A stretch of DNA of 64,000 nt from JAPPLB01 sp965204095. Its GTDB lineage: Bacteria; Acidobacteriota; Terriglobia; Bryobacterales; UBA6623. The stretch spans positions 434,001-498,000 of the forward strand of contig OZ241991.1 of assembly GCA_965204095.1 (NCBI GenBank), written 5' to 3'. Shown here one piece after another: positions 50,448 through 58,744 of the stretch (positions within the stretch are counted from its first letter, which is position 1; every line of letters starts with the position of its first letter). A program made the translations under genes and the position numbers. The notes under the pieces are model-generated. The model saw nothing but the letters and a program-made list of their open reading frames with translations. It was not told the DNA's origin and did no database searches.

Positions 50448-50476
50448 TTGTCGCTGCCGGCCGTCCGGTGCATACT
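50448..50476 (+). promoter_or_regulatory. Putative promoter giving a leaderless mRNA, module D
   Basis: TTGTCG and CATACT with a 17-bp spacer whose sequence differs from that in module A while the hexamers and the 6-nt distance to the ATG are kept. Confidence 0.62.
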
Positions 50477-50482
50477 GCCTGC

Positions 50483-50854
50483 ATGAAACCGCCCCCCAAC
50501 GAAGAGTTCTGGACCAACCTCAAGCAGGAGCGCCGACGCATCTATTGGATCTTCGCCGGCATCGCCGCCTTCGGCCTTTCCATGCCGTTCGCTCAGGTCC
50601 CCGAGCACTACCTTGCCATCGGCGTCGCTTGCGTCACCTGCCTGATCGTCATCGTGTTCGCCCCGGGACGGTGGTTCTGCCGGTCACAGCCTCAACTGGT
50701 CAGTGACCGTCCCCGTCCGGAGCTCGCCGCGAGCGGGCCCCGGCCTGGGCTGCGCAAACAACCGCCGCCTGTGCCGGAGAGGCCGCCCGTCACCCACTGG
50801 CCGCTGCGCACGGAACCGCTGCCTCCCTTGCCGCCGCGTCCACGACGGCGCTGA
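50483..50854 (+). CDS. Membrane protein with proline-rich cytoplasmic tail, module D
   Basis: A 123-residue protein: WTNLKQERRRIYWIFAGIAA at the N-terminus, two TM segments (about residues 21-39 and 46-63), and a long Pro/Arg-rich tail (KQPPPVPERPPVTHWPLRTE, ending PPLPPRPRRR). It shares the leaderless promoter and layout with the module A copy. It converges with the thermonuclease gene; the stops are 3 nt apart. Confidence 0.65.
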   Translation: MKPPPNEEFWTNLKQERRRIYWIFAGIAAFGLSMPFAQVPEHYLAIGVACVTCLIVIVFAPGRWFCRSQPQLVSDRPRPELAASGPRPGLRKQPPPVPERPPVTHWPLRTEPLPPLPPRPRRR

Positions 50855-50857
50855 GTG

Positions 50858-51340
50858 CTAGCGCCGCCGCCAAGCCCTCGGATCGTATGCTTGATCGTAC
50901 CCCCACATGCCCCGCCGCTCGCTGCGCGCCTCGCTCTCGGCCGCTTGATAGCGGCTGTTGAAGGCGGCGATCGCATGGCCGGACCGCACCAGCCATTCCC
51001 CCACATCGCGGCCCCGGCAGTTCACCGTCCCGAGCACCCGGCCGTAGCGGTCGAACCCCTCGATCCTCACCTGCACCCGCCGGCCGGCAATCTTGCGCCT
51101 CAGCGCTCGTTTGACCCGCTTGCCGTGGTTGAACCAGAAGCCGAAGCGATGCTTCGCCGGCTGATTCCACTCCGGCGCATCGAGGCCCGCACAGCGGACC
51201 TTGTAGCCCCTCACCTTGATGCCGTCGCCGTCGGTGACCTTCGCCCAACCCTTGATGGTGTCCCCCGGCCGCTTCTTCGAGCGGCCTCCGAGCAGGTACA
51301 GCAGCACGATCGCCGCGACGGCCATCGCCAGCAGCTCCAT
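50858..51340 (-). CDS. Membrane-anchored staphylococcal-type thermonuclease
   Basis: A 160-residue protein. Residues 1-18 are a hydrophobic anchor. Residues 28-140 form an SNc domain: VTDGDGIKVRGYKVRCAGLD, APEWNQPAKHRFG, then VQVRIEGFDRYGRVLGTVNC and LVRSGHAIAAFNSRYQ. Key residues of the nuclease (D in DGDGI, R in KVRCAGLDAPE, E in the usual LDAPE, R in DRYGRVLG) are present. It should cut DNA and RNA in a calcium-dependent way at the membrane or outside the cytoplasm. Confidence 0.85.
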   Translation of the reverse strand: MELLAMAVAAIVLLYLLGGRSKKRPGDTIKGWAKVTDGDGIKVRGYKVRCAGLDAPEWNQPAKHRFGFWFNHGKRVKRALRRKIAGRRVQVRIEGFDRYGRVLGTVNCRGRDVGEWLVRSGHAIAAFNSRYQAAESEARSERRGMWGYDQAYDPRAWRRR

Positions 51341-51384
51341 GCGCCTTCAGTTCCTTCCCGGCTGCGCTGTGCGCCCCCTCGACA

Positions 51385-51433
51385 GGGTTCTCCGCTTTCC
51401 GCCAACTCCGGGCGAGCGGAAAGCTCCCAACCC
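51385..51433 (+). promoter_or_regulatory. Hairpin leader, copy 9 (GGGTT/AACCC type)
   Basis: This lies 43 kb away from the other eight copies, with the same inner and outer stems and the inner arm 64 nt before ATG 51458. It shows that the leader belongs to the module and not to local tandem duplication only. Confidence 0.82.
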
Positions 51434-51457
51434 TTACGTCGAAGAGGACTCCAGTCC

Positions 51458-51691
51458 ATGTCGGATCGCAATCACAACGCAAACCACCATCCCGCCAATT
51501 CTAGCGAACCCCCGCTGTGGAGTGCCCCGAAGCTCATCGACGGCGCCCTCTGCCGGCAGTGCCGGCAGTGCCTCAAGTGGTTCCACATCGGATGGACCGC
51601 CTACCACGGCTGCAAGAACCGCAAGCCGCGGAGGTACTACCAGAAGTTGTGGATCGGGGAGCGTGGAACAGGTACGTATCCTCCCAAGTGA
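51458..51691 (+). CDS. Small Cys/His protein, module D
   Basis: A 77-residue protein with KLIDGALCRQCRQCLKWFHI then GWTAYHGCKNRKPRR, the same Cys/His pattern as the copy at 3444. It has an additional basic C-terminal 20 residues (RRYYQKLWIGERGTGTYPPK). In module D the array of paralogues that should follow is missing. Confidence 0.65.
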   Translation: MSDRNHNANHHPANSSEPPLWSAPKLIDGALCRQCRQCLKWFHIGWTAYHGCKNRKPRRYYQKLWIGERGTGTYPPK

Positions 51692-51734
51692 ACCAACAAC
51701 ACACCCTGGCAGGCCGGCCGGGGGGAAGGAAGGT

Positions 51735-52448
51735 TCAACCCACATCCACTGGTGGACCCACTTGAGTCCGTTTCGCGCCCTCCGGTCCGTGCTCAATGCG
51801 GTACAGTCCTTGCAGATGGACGGGTGCTGAAGAAGCTAAGGCCAGCCTCCTATCGCCCATCCTGCCCACGCGAAACGCTTCTGGTTTTCCCTCCTCATCG
51901 AACCACAGCCGGACGAGGGCCTGTCCGGGGGCCGGCCCGCTACGTCCATCTAAGAGGGGAAGCGATAGCAGGTCCTGTCCCCGTAATGTGAATTGGAGCG
52001 GCTGACCCTTGCCGACTGGCTCAGGGTGGATGCTCAGCGTCGACAGCAGGTCGATGACCTTCGGAAGATCCTCTTTGACCGTTTCCCAGAGGATCTCGGG
52101 GTCGATGCACCAGAACTGGTGAGTCAGCCTGTTGCGCATACCCTTCAGGTCTGCCCAAGTCGCGGTCCCCTCGATCTCGGGTCGAACGGGTATCTCGACG
52201 AGGCAGGGCAGCAATCTCTGGTTGAGGTTGTCCAGCTGCGTAATGGATTCCTGCACGTTCTCGGTGTACTTCGCCAAGGCCCAGAACAAGTCGTTGGATT
52301 CGTGCAAGTCCTGGACCGACAATCTACTCGCGAGGTCCACTGCCCTGCGCGCATTAACAAGGATTCTCTCGAACCAGGGCCGAACCTCGGCTGCCCCCCC
52401 CTCCCGTCGCCGGCTTCGCCCAGATGTGCGCCTACGCTTCTTCGGCAT
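51735..52448 (-). CDS. HEPN-domain protein (DUF86/HepT-like)
   Basis: A 237-residue protein from ATG 52448. Residues 25-145 match the DUF86/HepT pattern: ILVNARRAVDLASRLSVQDL, ESNDLFWALAKYTENVQESI, then ADLKGMRNRLTHQFWCIDPE, where RNRLTH is the R-x4-H RNase motif and IDPEILWETV follows. The C-terminal 90 residues are an extension not typical of HepT. No MNT-type antitoxin partner is seen beside it. It may be an RNase toxin. Confidence 0.68.
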   Translation of the reverse strand: MPKKRRRTSGRSRRREGGAAEVRPWFERILVNARRAVDLASRLSVQDLHESNDLFWALAKYTENVQESITQLDNLNQRLLPCLVEIPVRPEIEGTATWADLKGMRNRLTHQFWCIDPEILWETVKEDLPKVIDLLSTLSIHPEPVGKGQPLQFTLRGQDLLSLPLLDGRSGPAPGQALVRLWFDEEGKPEAFRVGRMGDRRLALASSAPVHLQGLYRIEHGPEGAKRTQVGPPVDVG

Positions 52449-52471
52449 GACCCCCTCTTTCACGCGGCGAA

Positions 52472-52660
52472 TCAGCTACCGCGCCGCTCGAACGCGAACC
52501 CTTCGTCGTCCGCATCCAGGTTCTTCCGGTAGACGCTGCCCCGATGACCTCCGAGAACATCAACCGCTTGCAGGTGACGTCCTTCATAATGTTCCTTATC
52601 AAAGGTAAATAGCGGGGCAACCAGTGCTTTAGCGAGCACCAACCGCCGCCATCTAATCCT
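52472..52660 (-). pseudogene. Possible C-terminal remnant of a PIN-type toxin
   Basis: The frame encodes LVLAKALVAPLFTFDKEHYE then GRHLQAVDVLGGHRG, resembling the end of a PIN domain (A-x-x-L...L-x-T-x-D). The upstream part of the frame does not look like protein, so the N-terminal half with the first acidic residues is missing or frameshifted. It directly precedes the HEPN gene. Confidence 0.3.
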
Positions 52661-52727
52661 GGTCGCCGCGCAGAGCCACGATATTATCGGACCGATTTGG
52701 TCTGGAGAAGTAGCCGGTGTAGAAGTT

Positions 52728-52973
52728 CTAGCCGGAGGCTGGCGGTTGCCGCTTGGTACAGCACGGACAGCACGCAGCTGTGCTCCGAGATTCAGAGACG
52801 CATTCCATGGCAAGGCCGAGGGCCATGCCAGACAGCACGATGGCCCCGGCAAAAACCGAGTGGCAGAGCCTATCTGCAGGCGAGGCCTTGTCGTGAAGGC
52901 AGCAGACCGCCAAGATCGTACCCGCCAAGACCAAGGCGCACAGACAGGTTGCCAGAAGCCGGGAGATTCTCAC
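52728..52973 (-). CDS. Small membrane protein, coupled to the gene split by IS3
   Basis: An 81-residue protein from GTG 52973, which overlaps the TGA of the upstream gene (GTGA). It has two hydrophobic segments (LLATCLCALVLAGTILAVCC and SVFAGAIVLSGMALGLAM) and a Cys-rich tail (CCPCC). The overlap shows that it was once translated together with the membrane protein now interrupted by IS3. Confidence 0.5.
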   Translation of the reverse strand: MRISRLLATCLCALVLAGTILAVCCLHDKASPADRLCHSVFAGAIVLSGMALGLAMECVSESRSTAACCPCCTKRQPPASG

Positions 52974-53105
52974 GATTGCCTTGCCTTGCCAAGTTCCTTA
53001 ATCAGCTCGTTCCTTTCTTCCTCTGTCAGGTCGGCTAGCTTCATCTTGAGGCCCGGAGTCGCTGACCGGCCAGCAAAGTAGAACGCGAGTGACCTCCCCC
53101 CAAAC

Positions 53106-54014
53106 TTAGGTCCACCCCCAGAGTGAGGAATTGGTTAAATTATCGCCGTCGTCGAGGCTGTGGGAAAGTGGGAAACTCGAAGAGTTTTCCAAGGACCCGG
53201 AGGGGCCGGCTTTTCCACAGCCCCCGTCGCCCGCGGCTCGAAATTGCTCCGGCGTCAGGAACCCCAGCGAGCTGTGCGGGCGGACGGTGTTGTAGTGGAC
53301 GCGCCAGGCCTCGATGGTGCGCCGGGCATCGGCGAGGTCCAGAAACCAGTGTTCGTTCAGGCATGCGTCCCGGAACTTGCCGTTGAAGCTCTCTACCAGC
53401 GCGTTCTGGATCGGCTTGCCCGGCTGAATGAACCGCAAGGTCACGCCGGTTCGTTGGGACCACAGGTGCATCGCCTTGCTGGTGAACTCCGGGCCGTTGT
53501 CGGTGACGATCGCTTCCGGCCGGGAGCGATCCAGCAGGACTTGATCCAGGAGTCGGCTGACGCGTTCCCCGGTGATCGAGGTATCGACGATCTGCCCGAT
53601 GCATTCCCGGCTGTAGTCGTCCACGACGTTCAGCACGCGGAATCGGCGCCCCGTGGCCAGTTGATCGGAGACGAAGTCCATCGACCAGCGTTGGTGAACC
53701 CCCTCCAGTATCGGCATCCGAACCCGGTCCCGTGCCAATAGGCGTTTGCGTCGTTTCCGCCTGACCGGGAGCTTCTCTTCGCGGTAGATTCGATACGTCT
53801 TCTTCTCGTTCACAACCAACCCCTCAGCCTTCAACATCCCGTGCAGCAGCTCGTACCCATATCGCGGATACTCGCCCGCCAACTGCTTCAGGCGTTCTCG
53901 AAGCTCCCTGTCGTTTCCACGTTGAGACTGATGACGGGCCACCGATCGGTGGATTCCCACGAGTCGGCAGGCCCGCCGCTGACTCAACTTCCCGAGCCCC
54001 ATCAGGTAGTCCAC
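53106..54014 (-). CDS. IS3-family transposase OrfB
   Basis: A 302-residue DDE transposase with an HTH_21-type start (KLSQRRACRLVGIHRSVARH) and the integrase core: RWSMDFVSD (first D), IVTDNGPEFTS (second D) and NALVESFNGKFRDACLNEHW (Glu). The C-terminal NTVRPHSSLGFLTPEQF is standard. It is normally made as an OrfAB fusion by -1 frameshifting; a CAAAAAACTGG sequence at the end of orfA is a candidate site. Confidence 0.92.
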   Translation of the reverse strand: MDYLMGLGKLSQRRACRLVGIHRSVARHQSQRGNDRELRERLKQLAGEYPRYGYELLHGMLKAEGLVVNEKKTYRIYREEKLPVRRKRRKRLLARDRVRMPILEGVHQRWSMDFVSDQLATGRRFRVLNVVDDYSRECIGQIVDTSITGERVSRLLDQVLLDRSRPEAIVTDNGPEFTSKAMHLWSQRTGVTLRFIQPGKPIQNALVESFNGKFRDACLNEHWFLDLADARRTIEAWRVHYNTVRPHSSLGFLTPEQFRAAGDGGCGKAGPSGSLENSSSFPLSHSLDDGDNLTNSSLWGWT

Positions 54015-54037
54015 GGCTCGGCGGCATGCTGCGGGCC

Positions 54038-54304
54038 TTACCAGTTTTTTGACAGCAGTTCCTTCAGCGCCGCGTTATCCAGATGCGCATCGGCCAGCAG
54101 CTGCTTCAGCTTCCGGTTCTCAGCCTCGAGCCCCTTCAGCTTCCTCGCCTCCGACACCTGCATCCCGCCGTACTTGGACCGCCATCGATAGAAGGTCTGC
54201 TCCGAAACCCCGTGCCTCCGGCAGATCTCCTGCTTCTTTGCCCCGGCCTCGGCCTCCTTCAGGATTCTGATGATCTGTTCTTCAGTGAATCGCTTCCGCT
54301 TCAT
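54038..54304 (-). CDS. IS3-family transposase OrfA
   Basis: An 88-residue HTH_Tnp_1 protein: KRFTEEQIIRILKEAEAGAK, CRRHGVSEQTFYRWRSKYGG, and a leucine-zipper-like end (LKGLEAENRKLKQLLADAHL). It binds the IS ends. AGGAGGAGAG precedes the ATG. Confidence 0.92.
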   Translation of the reverse strand: MKRKRFTEEQIIRILKEAEAGAKKQEICRRHGVSEQTFYRWRSKYGGMQVSEARKLKGLEAENRKLKQLLADAHLDNAALKELLSKNW

Positions 54305-54851
54305 GGTGAGCTCTCCTCCTTCCTTTTACCGGAAAACTCACTCTCGAAGTGGACCGTTTTATGGGAGGGAGGTCACGAGCACGGCACCGACTAGCGGTCC
54401 AAATGCTGTCACAATTCGCTCAACCGTTTCCGCTTCTGCTGCCAGATGCGGTGCAAATGCGAGAAAGAGAAGGTAGCTGCCCACCATCCATAGTGCGAGC
54501 ATGCCACGGATGGAACCGCGAGGCAAGCCGAGCCCACGAAGTTCCTTCTGATCTTGTCTTGCGCAATGAGCCATCAATGGCAGTCCGGCAAGTACAAGCA
54601 GAGAAATGGCTATGAATCCGGCAAGAAACTGGTTCACGGGGCTCCATCCTTTGTCGCCTGGATCCAGCCAAACAGTCAGTGCCGCGCCAACCCCTATGCC
54701 AACTAGCACTAACACTACACAGCAGATCAGTTGTTTCCTTGTTGAGTCATCCATGACCTAATTCTAGTACCGCCCGCCTGACGCTTGGAGGCCCTGAAAG
54801 CGGAGCACCTGGGGAATAGCGCGAGGCGCTCCTGTCAGCTCAGTCCTCTTC

Positions 54852-55067
54852 GTGGATTATTTCCACCGACGCGAAGGCGCTGCCATCTTTGCGGCAACCA
54901 CTGCAGGTTTAATCTGGGTCGGCGGCGCCAAGTCAGTATCTTTCTTCCCACCTGACGGAGACCGGAGACTAGCAGAAGCTGCAAAACGCCTTGGAGTGTC
55001 GACCGAGGAGGCCGCGATGCGGGCGATCGACGCTGGCCTGCCGCAGCTCAACCCCAAAGATGAGTAG
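54852..55067 (+). CDS. Hypothetical small protein
   Basis: A 71-residue frame with a hydrophobic start (AAIFAATTAGLIWVGG) and a helical end (DRRLAEAAKRLGVSTEEAAM) that resembles short RHH antitoxin-like proteins. No strong ribbon strand and no partner gene are seen, so the assignment is weak. 55068-55268 contains only the CTTTCCGCAATAG repeat at about 55114. Confidence 0.35.
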   Translation: MDYFHRREGAAIFAATTAGLIWVGGAKSVSFFPPDGDRRLAEAAKRLGVSTEEAAMRAIDAGLPQLNPKDE

Positions 55068-55268
55068 CGCTTCCGTGCCCAGCGCTACCGTTCCAGCCAT
55101 CGCAATAACGACGCTTTCCGCAATAGTCACACGCCGGTGCGACAAGTACTGGCTGGTCGACCTGTTAGCGGACTAGAACGGCGGACACTAGCTTTGAACC
55201 GATCTCCCAGTCTAACGATTGCCCTTCAGAACTATGTGAGAGATAGCCGATGCCGGTTCAGCGCTGTC

Positions 55269-58034
55269 CTAGCGACGTTCACCAATCACAATCAAGCCCG
55301 CATTGGATGTCACCCCACCAACCCAGAGCTCTACTGGATGATCGCCGGCATCCAAGTCGGGCACCACTAGTTTGGCCTGTGCCAATCCAACAAATCCGCC
55401 TACGAGCCCAGAAAACTCCACCGTGGCAATCGTATCGCCAATCGTGGCCTCTGTCGTTGCCTTCGTCATGATCAGGTTTTCTGTCGGTGCAGGATGACCG
55501 TCGCCGATCTCCGGGGTCACTGCCCCTTGGCCGGTGAAATATATCACAATACGCTCTCCGGGTAGTGCAGGTTTGGATACGGAGTTTATGGTGTCATCTT
55601 CGTTGAGAGCGATTGCATACCTCCTGTTCTGGTGAAGAAAGATTCCGGGTGATGTAGGGTCTACGGCCAAAGTGGCTGAATATGCCACCACGCCATCCAA
55701 AGTGACAACGAGTTCCTCTAGAAAGTCCTCCGAACCAGCACTAAATGGTACCAACCCGTTGATGTGATTAGGACTCACAGACAGCAGTGGCGCTACTCTC
55801 TCACCAATAGTCACCCGGGCCCCACCAAGTTCGTCTGGGAGCGGCAAAGAAGATGCAACTACTTCGGCTTCCACTAAACGGGAACCGACAATCGAAAAGA
55901 TCATGCCCGGCGCAACTGGAACGGGCTTCAAAATCGCCGCATTGAAGATATCATCGACTTGGAATGGCCGGTGGAGCGCGGATTTCGGAATCACACCGAT
56001 CTCAGAGCCCGTACTGAACGCAAACTCGTCGGAACGCGTCTGGATCAGTTGTAGAGGCCGTTTTGCTACTCCATCAATCGATACAGTCTCCGCCTTGCGA
56101 AAGGTGTCCAGTTCCCACGACTCCAACTTGACGCCCTGATTCGTAAACAACAAGTAGTACACCTTGCGATTATGGATATCAGGAATCAAAGCTGGAACTA
56201 GTTCACAAAAGGGAGCTGAGGGCAAAGAGAATCTACCAAGGTGTTTCTTTTGAATGACATCAATGACTTCTCCCTCAGCAGTGAAACACACATCCATCTG
56301 GCATTTCATGTCTGTACAAAATCCACCGGCTTTGATCCAGCCAGGCGCCCGCGGTATCCGATAAACACCTTCAGAAGTGATCACGTTTGTTGCCAACTCG
56401 AAGTTCGAGCTGTAGGTGTTGAGGCTGTACAAGCGAGTTCCTGTCGAATCCAGTTGTATGATGCTGTTGTGACTATGCTCTCTTGTAACGACTTCAGGCC
56501 GGGGTACACCTCGATGGTAAATGGCGAGGGAGTCGTGCTCGCGAGCTATGGCCAAGGTCTCGTTCGATTCAGGAAGAACAAGTAAACTCGAAACCCCCGT
56601 GAGGCCACTGTGAACCCTGGAACGCGCGGAAAGGATAGCTAAGGGAAAGGAGAAGTCGGGTGTAAGAGTAGTCAGATCGAGCCGCTGCATATAGTTTGCC
56701 CACCACAACGACTGATAGAGATACTTGCCGTCTCCGGATATCGCCATCCGATACGGACCGCTGCCGATCCAGATGGGCTCGCCGGCTGATAGTAAGCTGG
56801 CGTCGATCGGCACCACAGAGTTGCCGATATCTGGTACATTCGGGACCGCCGCGAAGATACGATTCGTGTTTGGCTCATATGCTATTTCAGTGTTCGGCAA
56901 GCTGATATAACGTATTCCATTATCCAGCCAAGTTGGTTGACTCGGAACGATGGGTTCGAATGGTTTGAGTAGGTTAAGTCCGAAAATCACTATTTCGTGA
57001 GTAAAACTATCAATCGCCGCCAGGCCTCCCGGCCCGCAACGAACTAATATGTCAGGGAATCCTTCTACACCTGGGTTTTCTTCGGATTTGACAAATAAGG
57101 CAGTCGGTCTAAATGTTGTAACATTGAACTCCCATATTTCTGTGGTATATTGATAGCGACGACCGAAATAAATACGTCCCGCATCTTTGTCAATAGCAAA
57201 GTCACCGGTTGGAACATCAATTACGGGTACAGAGAATTTTCCGTATATGCGTAAAGACTCCGGGTCGAATACCGTCCCGTCCATAGTGTACAGGAGCCCG
57301 TCATGATACTCGAGACGACCGCCGAAACAGCAGTCCAGGAACCACCCTGGCCCCACATGTTCTCTAGAGATCCCGGTGGGACCAATCCTGAGTTTCTGTA
57401 CCTCGAAGGAGTCGGCTTCGTCGTCGAAACACCAAATTGTTTGAGGGTCGCCTCCCAGGGCCAGGTTGTTGCATCCCGTCTCTGGCCCTAGTACGTCCGG
57501 CAATTTCTTGCCGTCCTTGTAGACTGCTATCCCAATCTGATATGCATAATTTGTTTCTTCCTGTGACACTACGATAGTGTTCGGTTCTCCGCGAACTACT
57601 TTCATTGCCACCGTCCTTCGCCGTTCCACCGGTCCAGCGAGGTTGCTTGGGATCTCGAGGCTGATTGGGAACTTATCCTCCGCAGTTCTGCTCGACAACC
57701 TGATGCGTCGTACCGACGTTGATCCGTGCAGTACGACATAGAGGAACTGTCCGTCATCAGACGATGCCATGATCCCAGGTTGACTTCCCACAGGGATTGT
57801 TGTGATCACATGCCCCGAAACAGGGTTGATCAACGCCACGGAGTTGGGATAGCGCGGAGAGTCTTCGCGGATCGTCGCATAAAGGATGTTTTCCGCTTTC
57901 GAGTAATAGAGGTCCTCTGCCAACAGGTAGGGAATACTGAACTGCTGGGCGCTGACGCTAGGAAACATCGCGAGGAACAATAGCGGCAGCAACCAGCTTC
58001 GACGAAGGATTCCCAGAGTGGCGTGGAAATGCAT
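55269..58034 (-). CDS. Secreted beta-propeller-like protein with Solibacter-type C-terminal domain
   Basis: A 921-residue protein from ATG 58034, where a signal peptide begins (SWLLPLLFLAMFPSVSAQQ). The body has repeated YVTN-like strands (VALINPVSGHVITTIPVGSQ, DDGQFLYVVLHGSTSVRRIR) as in surface beta-propellers. The last 230 residues match the C-terminal domain common in Solibacter/Bryobacter exported proteins (SVSPNHINGLVPFSAGS, then IYFTGQGAVTP). Probably exported; function unknown. A 32-residue longer frame is open upstream. Confidence 0.75.
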   Translation of the reverse strand: MHFHATLGILRRSWLLPLLFLAMFPSVSAQQFSIPYLLAEDLYYSKAENILYATIREDSPRYPNSVALINPVSGHVITTIPVGSQPGIMASSDDGQFLYVVLHGSTSVRRIRLSSRTAEDKFPISLEIPSNLAGPVERRRTVAMKVVRGEPNTIVVSQEETNYAYQIGIAVYKDGKKLPDVLGPETGCNNLALGGDPQTIWCFDDEADSFEVQKLRIGPTGISREHVGPGWFLDCCFGGRLEYHDGLLYTMDGTVFDPESLRIYGKFSVPVIDVPTGDFAIDKDAGRIYFGRRYQYTTEIWEFNVTTFRPTALFVKSEENPGVEGFPDILVRCGPGGLAAIDSFTHEIVIFGLNLLKPFEPIVPSQPTWLDNGIRYISLPNTEIAYEPNTNRIFAAVPNVPDIGNSVVPIDASLLSAGEPIWIGSGPYRMAISGDGKYLYQSLWWANYMQRLDLTTLTPDFSFPLAILSARSRVHSGLTGVSSLLVLPESNETLAIAREHDSLAIYHRGVPRPEVVTREHSHNSIIQLDSTGTRLYSLNTYSSNFELATNVITSEGVYRIPRAPGWIKAGGFCTDMKCQMDVCFTAEGEVIDVIQKKHLGRFSLPSAPFCELVPALIPDIHNRKVYYLLFTNQGVKLESWELDTFRKAETVSIDGVAKRPLQLIQTRSDEFAFSTGSEIGVIPKSALHRPFQVDDIFNAAILKPVPVAPGMIFSIVGSRLVEAEVVASSLPLPDELGGARVTIGERVAPLLSVSPNHINGLVPFSAGSEDFLEELVVTLDGVVAYSATLAVDPTSPGIFLHQNRRYAIALNEDDTINSVSKPALPGERIVIYFTGQGAVTPEIGDGHPAPTENLIMTKATTEATIGDTIATVEFSGLVGGFVGLAQAKLVVPDLDAGDHPVELWVGGVTSNAGLIVIGERR

Positions 58035-58264
58035 GCCGCCGGGTAAAGTGAGTGAGCGGATGATCCTTCGCAAGAGGGTGCTCCCATCCGCTGACAGGTG
58101 CAGATTAGCTATAAATTGCCCGCGTGTCATGGGTAATATTCATCTATTGAGGAGATTTCTGCTGCTATCCAGAATTTCCTTTTGGCTTCCTGGTGCGGAC
58201 AGGGTATCCGGTCCACGTCCGCGATGCAATAACATTTGCACGACTGCCATGTTCGATACAACCC

Positions 58265-58640
58265 TTACGTGGAACAATGGCCGGGTTGGGTGGCCACCAG
58301 CCGCACCGTCCAGCGGGCACGCCCCTGCGCTGGGTTGCTGCAGACCATCGCGATGATGCGCTGGCATTGTTGGGCCGAAAGCATACGCGCCGCGCCGTTG
58401 TTTGTCGTAGAGCGCACCTTCAAGGCCGCCTTGCTGATAGCGACGGGCAAGATTGCGTACCGTTTGCCGCGTCATCGGCAGCACGGCGGCGATCTGCGGC
58501 GCGCTCATCCCCTCCCCGAACCGCTGCTATGCAACCGCCCGTAGCGTCACACGGAACTGTTCGACCCCGGCGGCCAGAATCTTCTTCAGTGCCGCTTGAT
58601 CTTTCTCAGACACTTTCACGCGCAGAGCAGGACGAGACAT
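58265..58640 (-). pseudogene. Relic of a second IS630-type transposase
   Basis: The frame starts at ATG 58640 (MSRPALRVKVSEKDQAALKK), meets TAG after RVTLRAVA, and continues in frame with GMSAPQIAAVLPMTRQTVRN and LARRYQQGGLEGALYDKQRR. After a frameshift, LSAQQCQRIIAMVCSNPAQG RARWTVRLVA follows and the gene is cut off. The catalytic domain is missing. Its sequence differs from the IS630 at 42.3 kb. Confidence 0.6.
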
Positions 58641-58744
58641 ACCTCAAGTATGCCCCAAAACATTCCCGTTCAAACATGTTTATCTATAAAATCTTCAGGC
58701 GGTCGTAGAACTAGGGTAAGCTGGCGCCTGTGCTAGCATGCACG

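Larger units (their letters stand above)
53090..54375 (-). mobile_element. IS3-family insertion sequence, apparently intact
   Basis: Length 1286 bp. The ends are imperfect inverted repeats beginning TGACCTCCC (left TGACCTCCCCCCAAACTTAG, right TGACCTCCCTCCCATAAAAC), with GTCCAC and AGAGTGAG conserved further in. A 4-bp direct repeat CGAG flanks it (53086-53089 and 54376-54379). orfA and orfB are intact. Confidence 0.9.
52970..54754 (-). pseudogene. Membrane-protein gene interrupted by the IS3 element
   Basis: The N-terminal part (54754-54380) encodes MDDSTRKQLICCVVLVLVGI, TM segments and IVTAFGPLVGAV. Across the IS3, the frame resumes at 53089 as LAFYFAGRSATP and ends TEEERNELIKELGKARQS at TGA 52972-52970. 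Removing the IS and one copy of the 4-bp CGAG duplication restores one continuous frame of about 165 residues with four TM segments. Function unknown. Confidence 0.75.
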
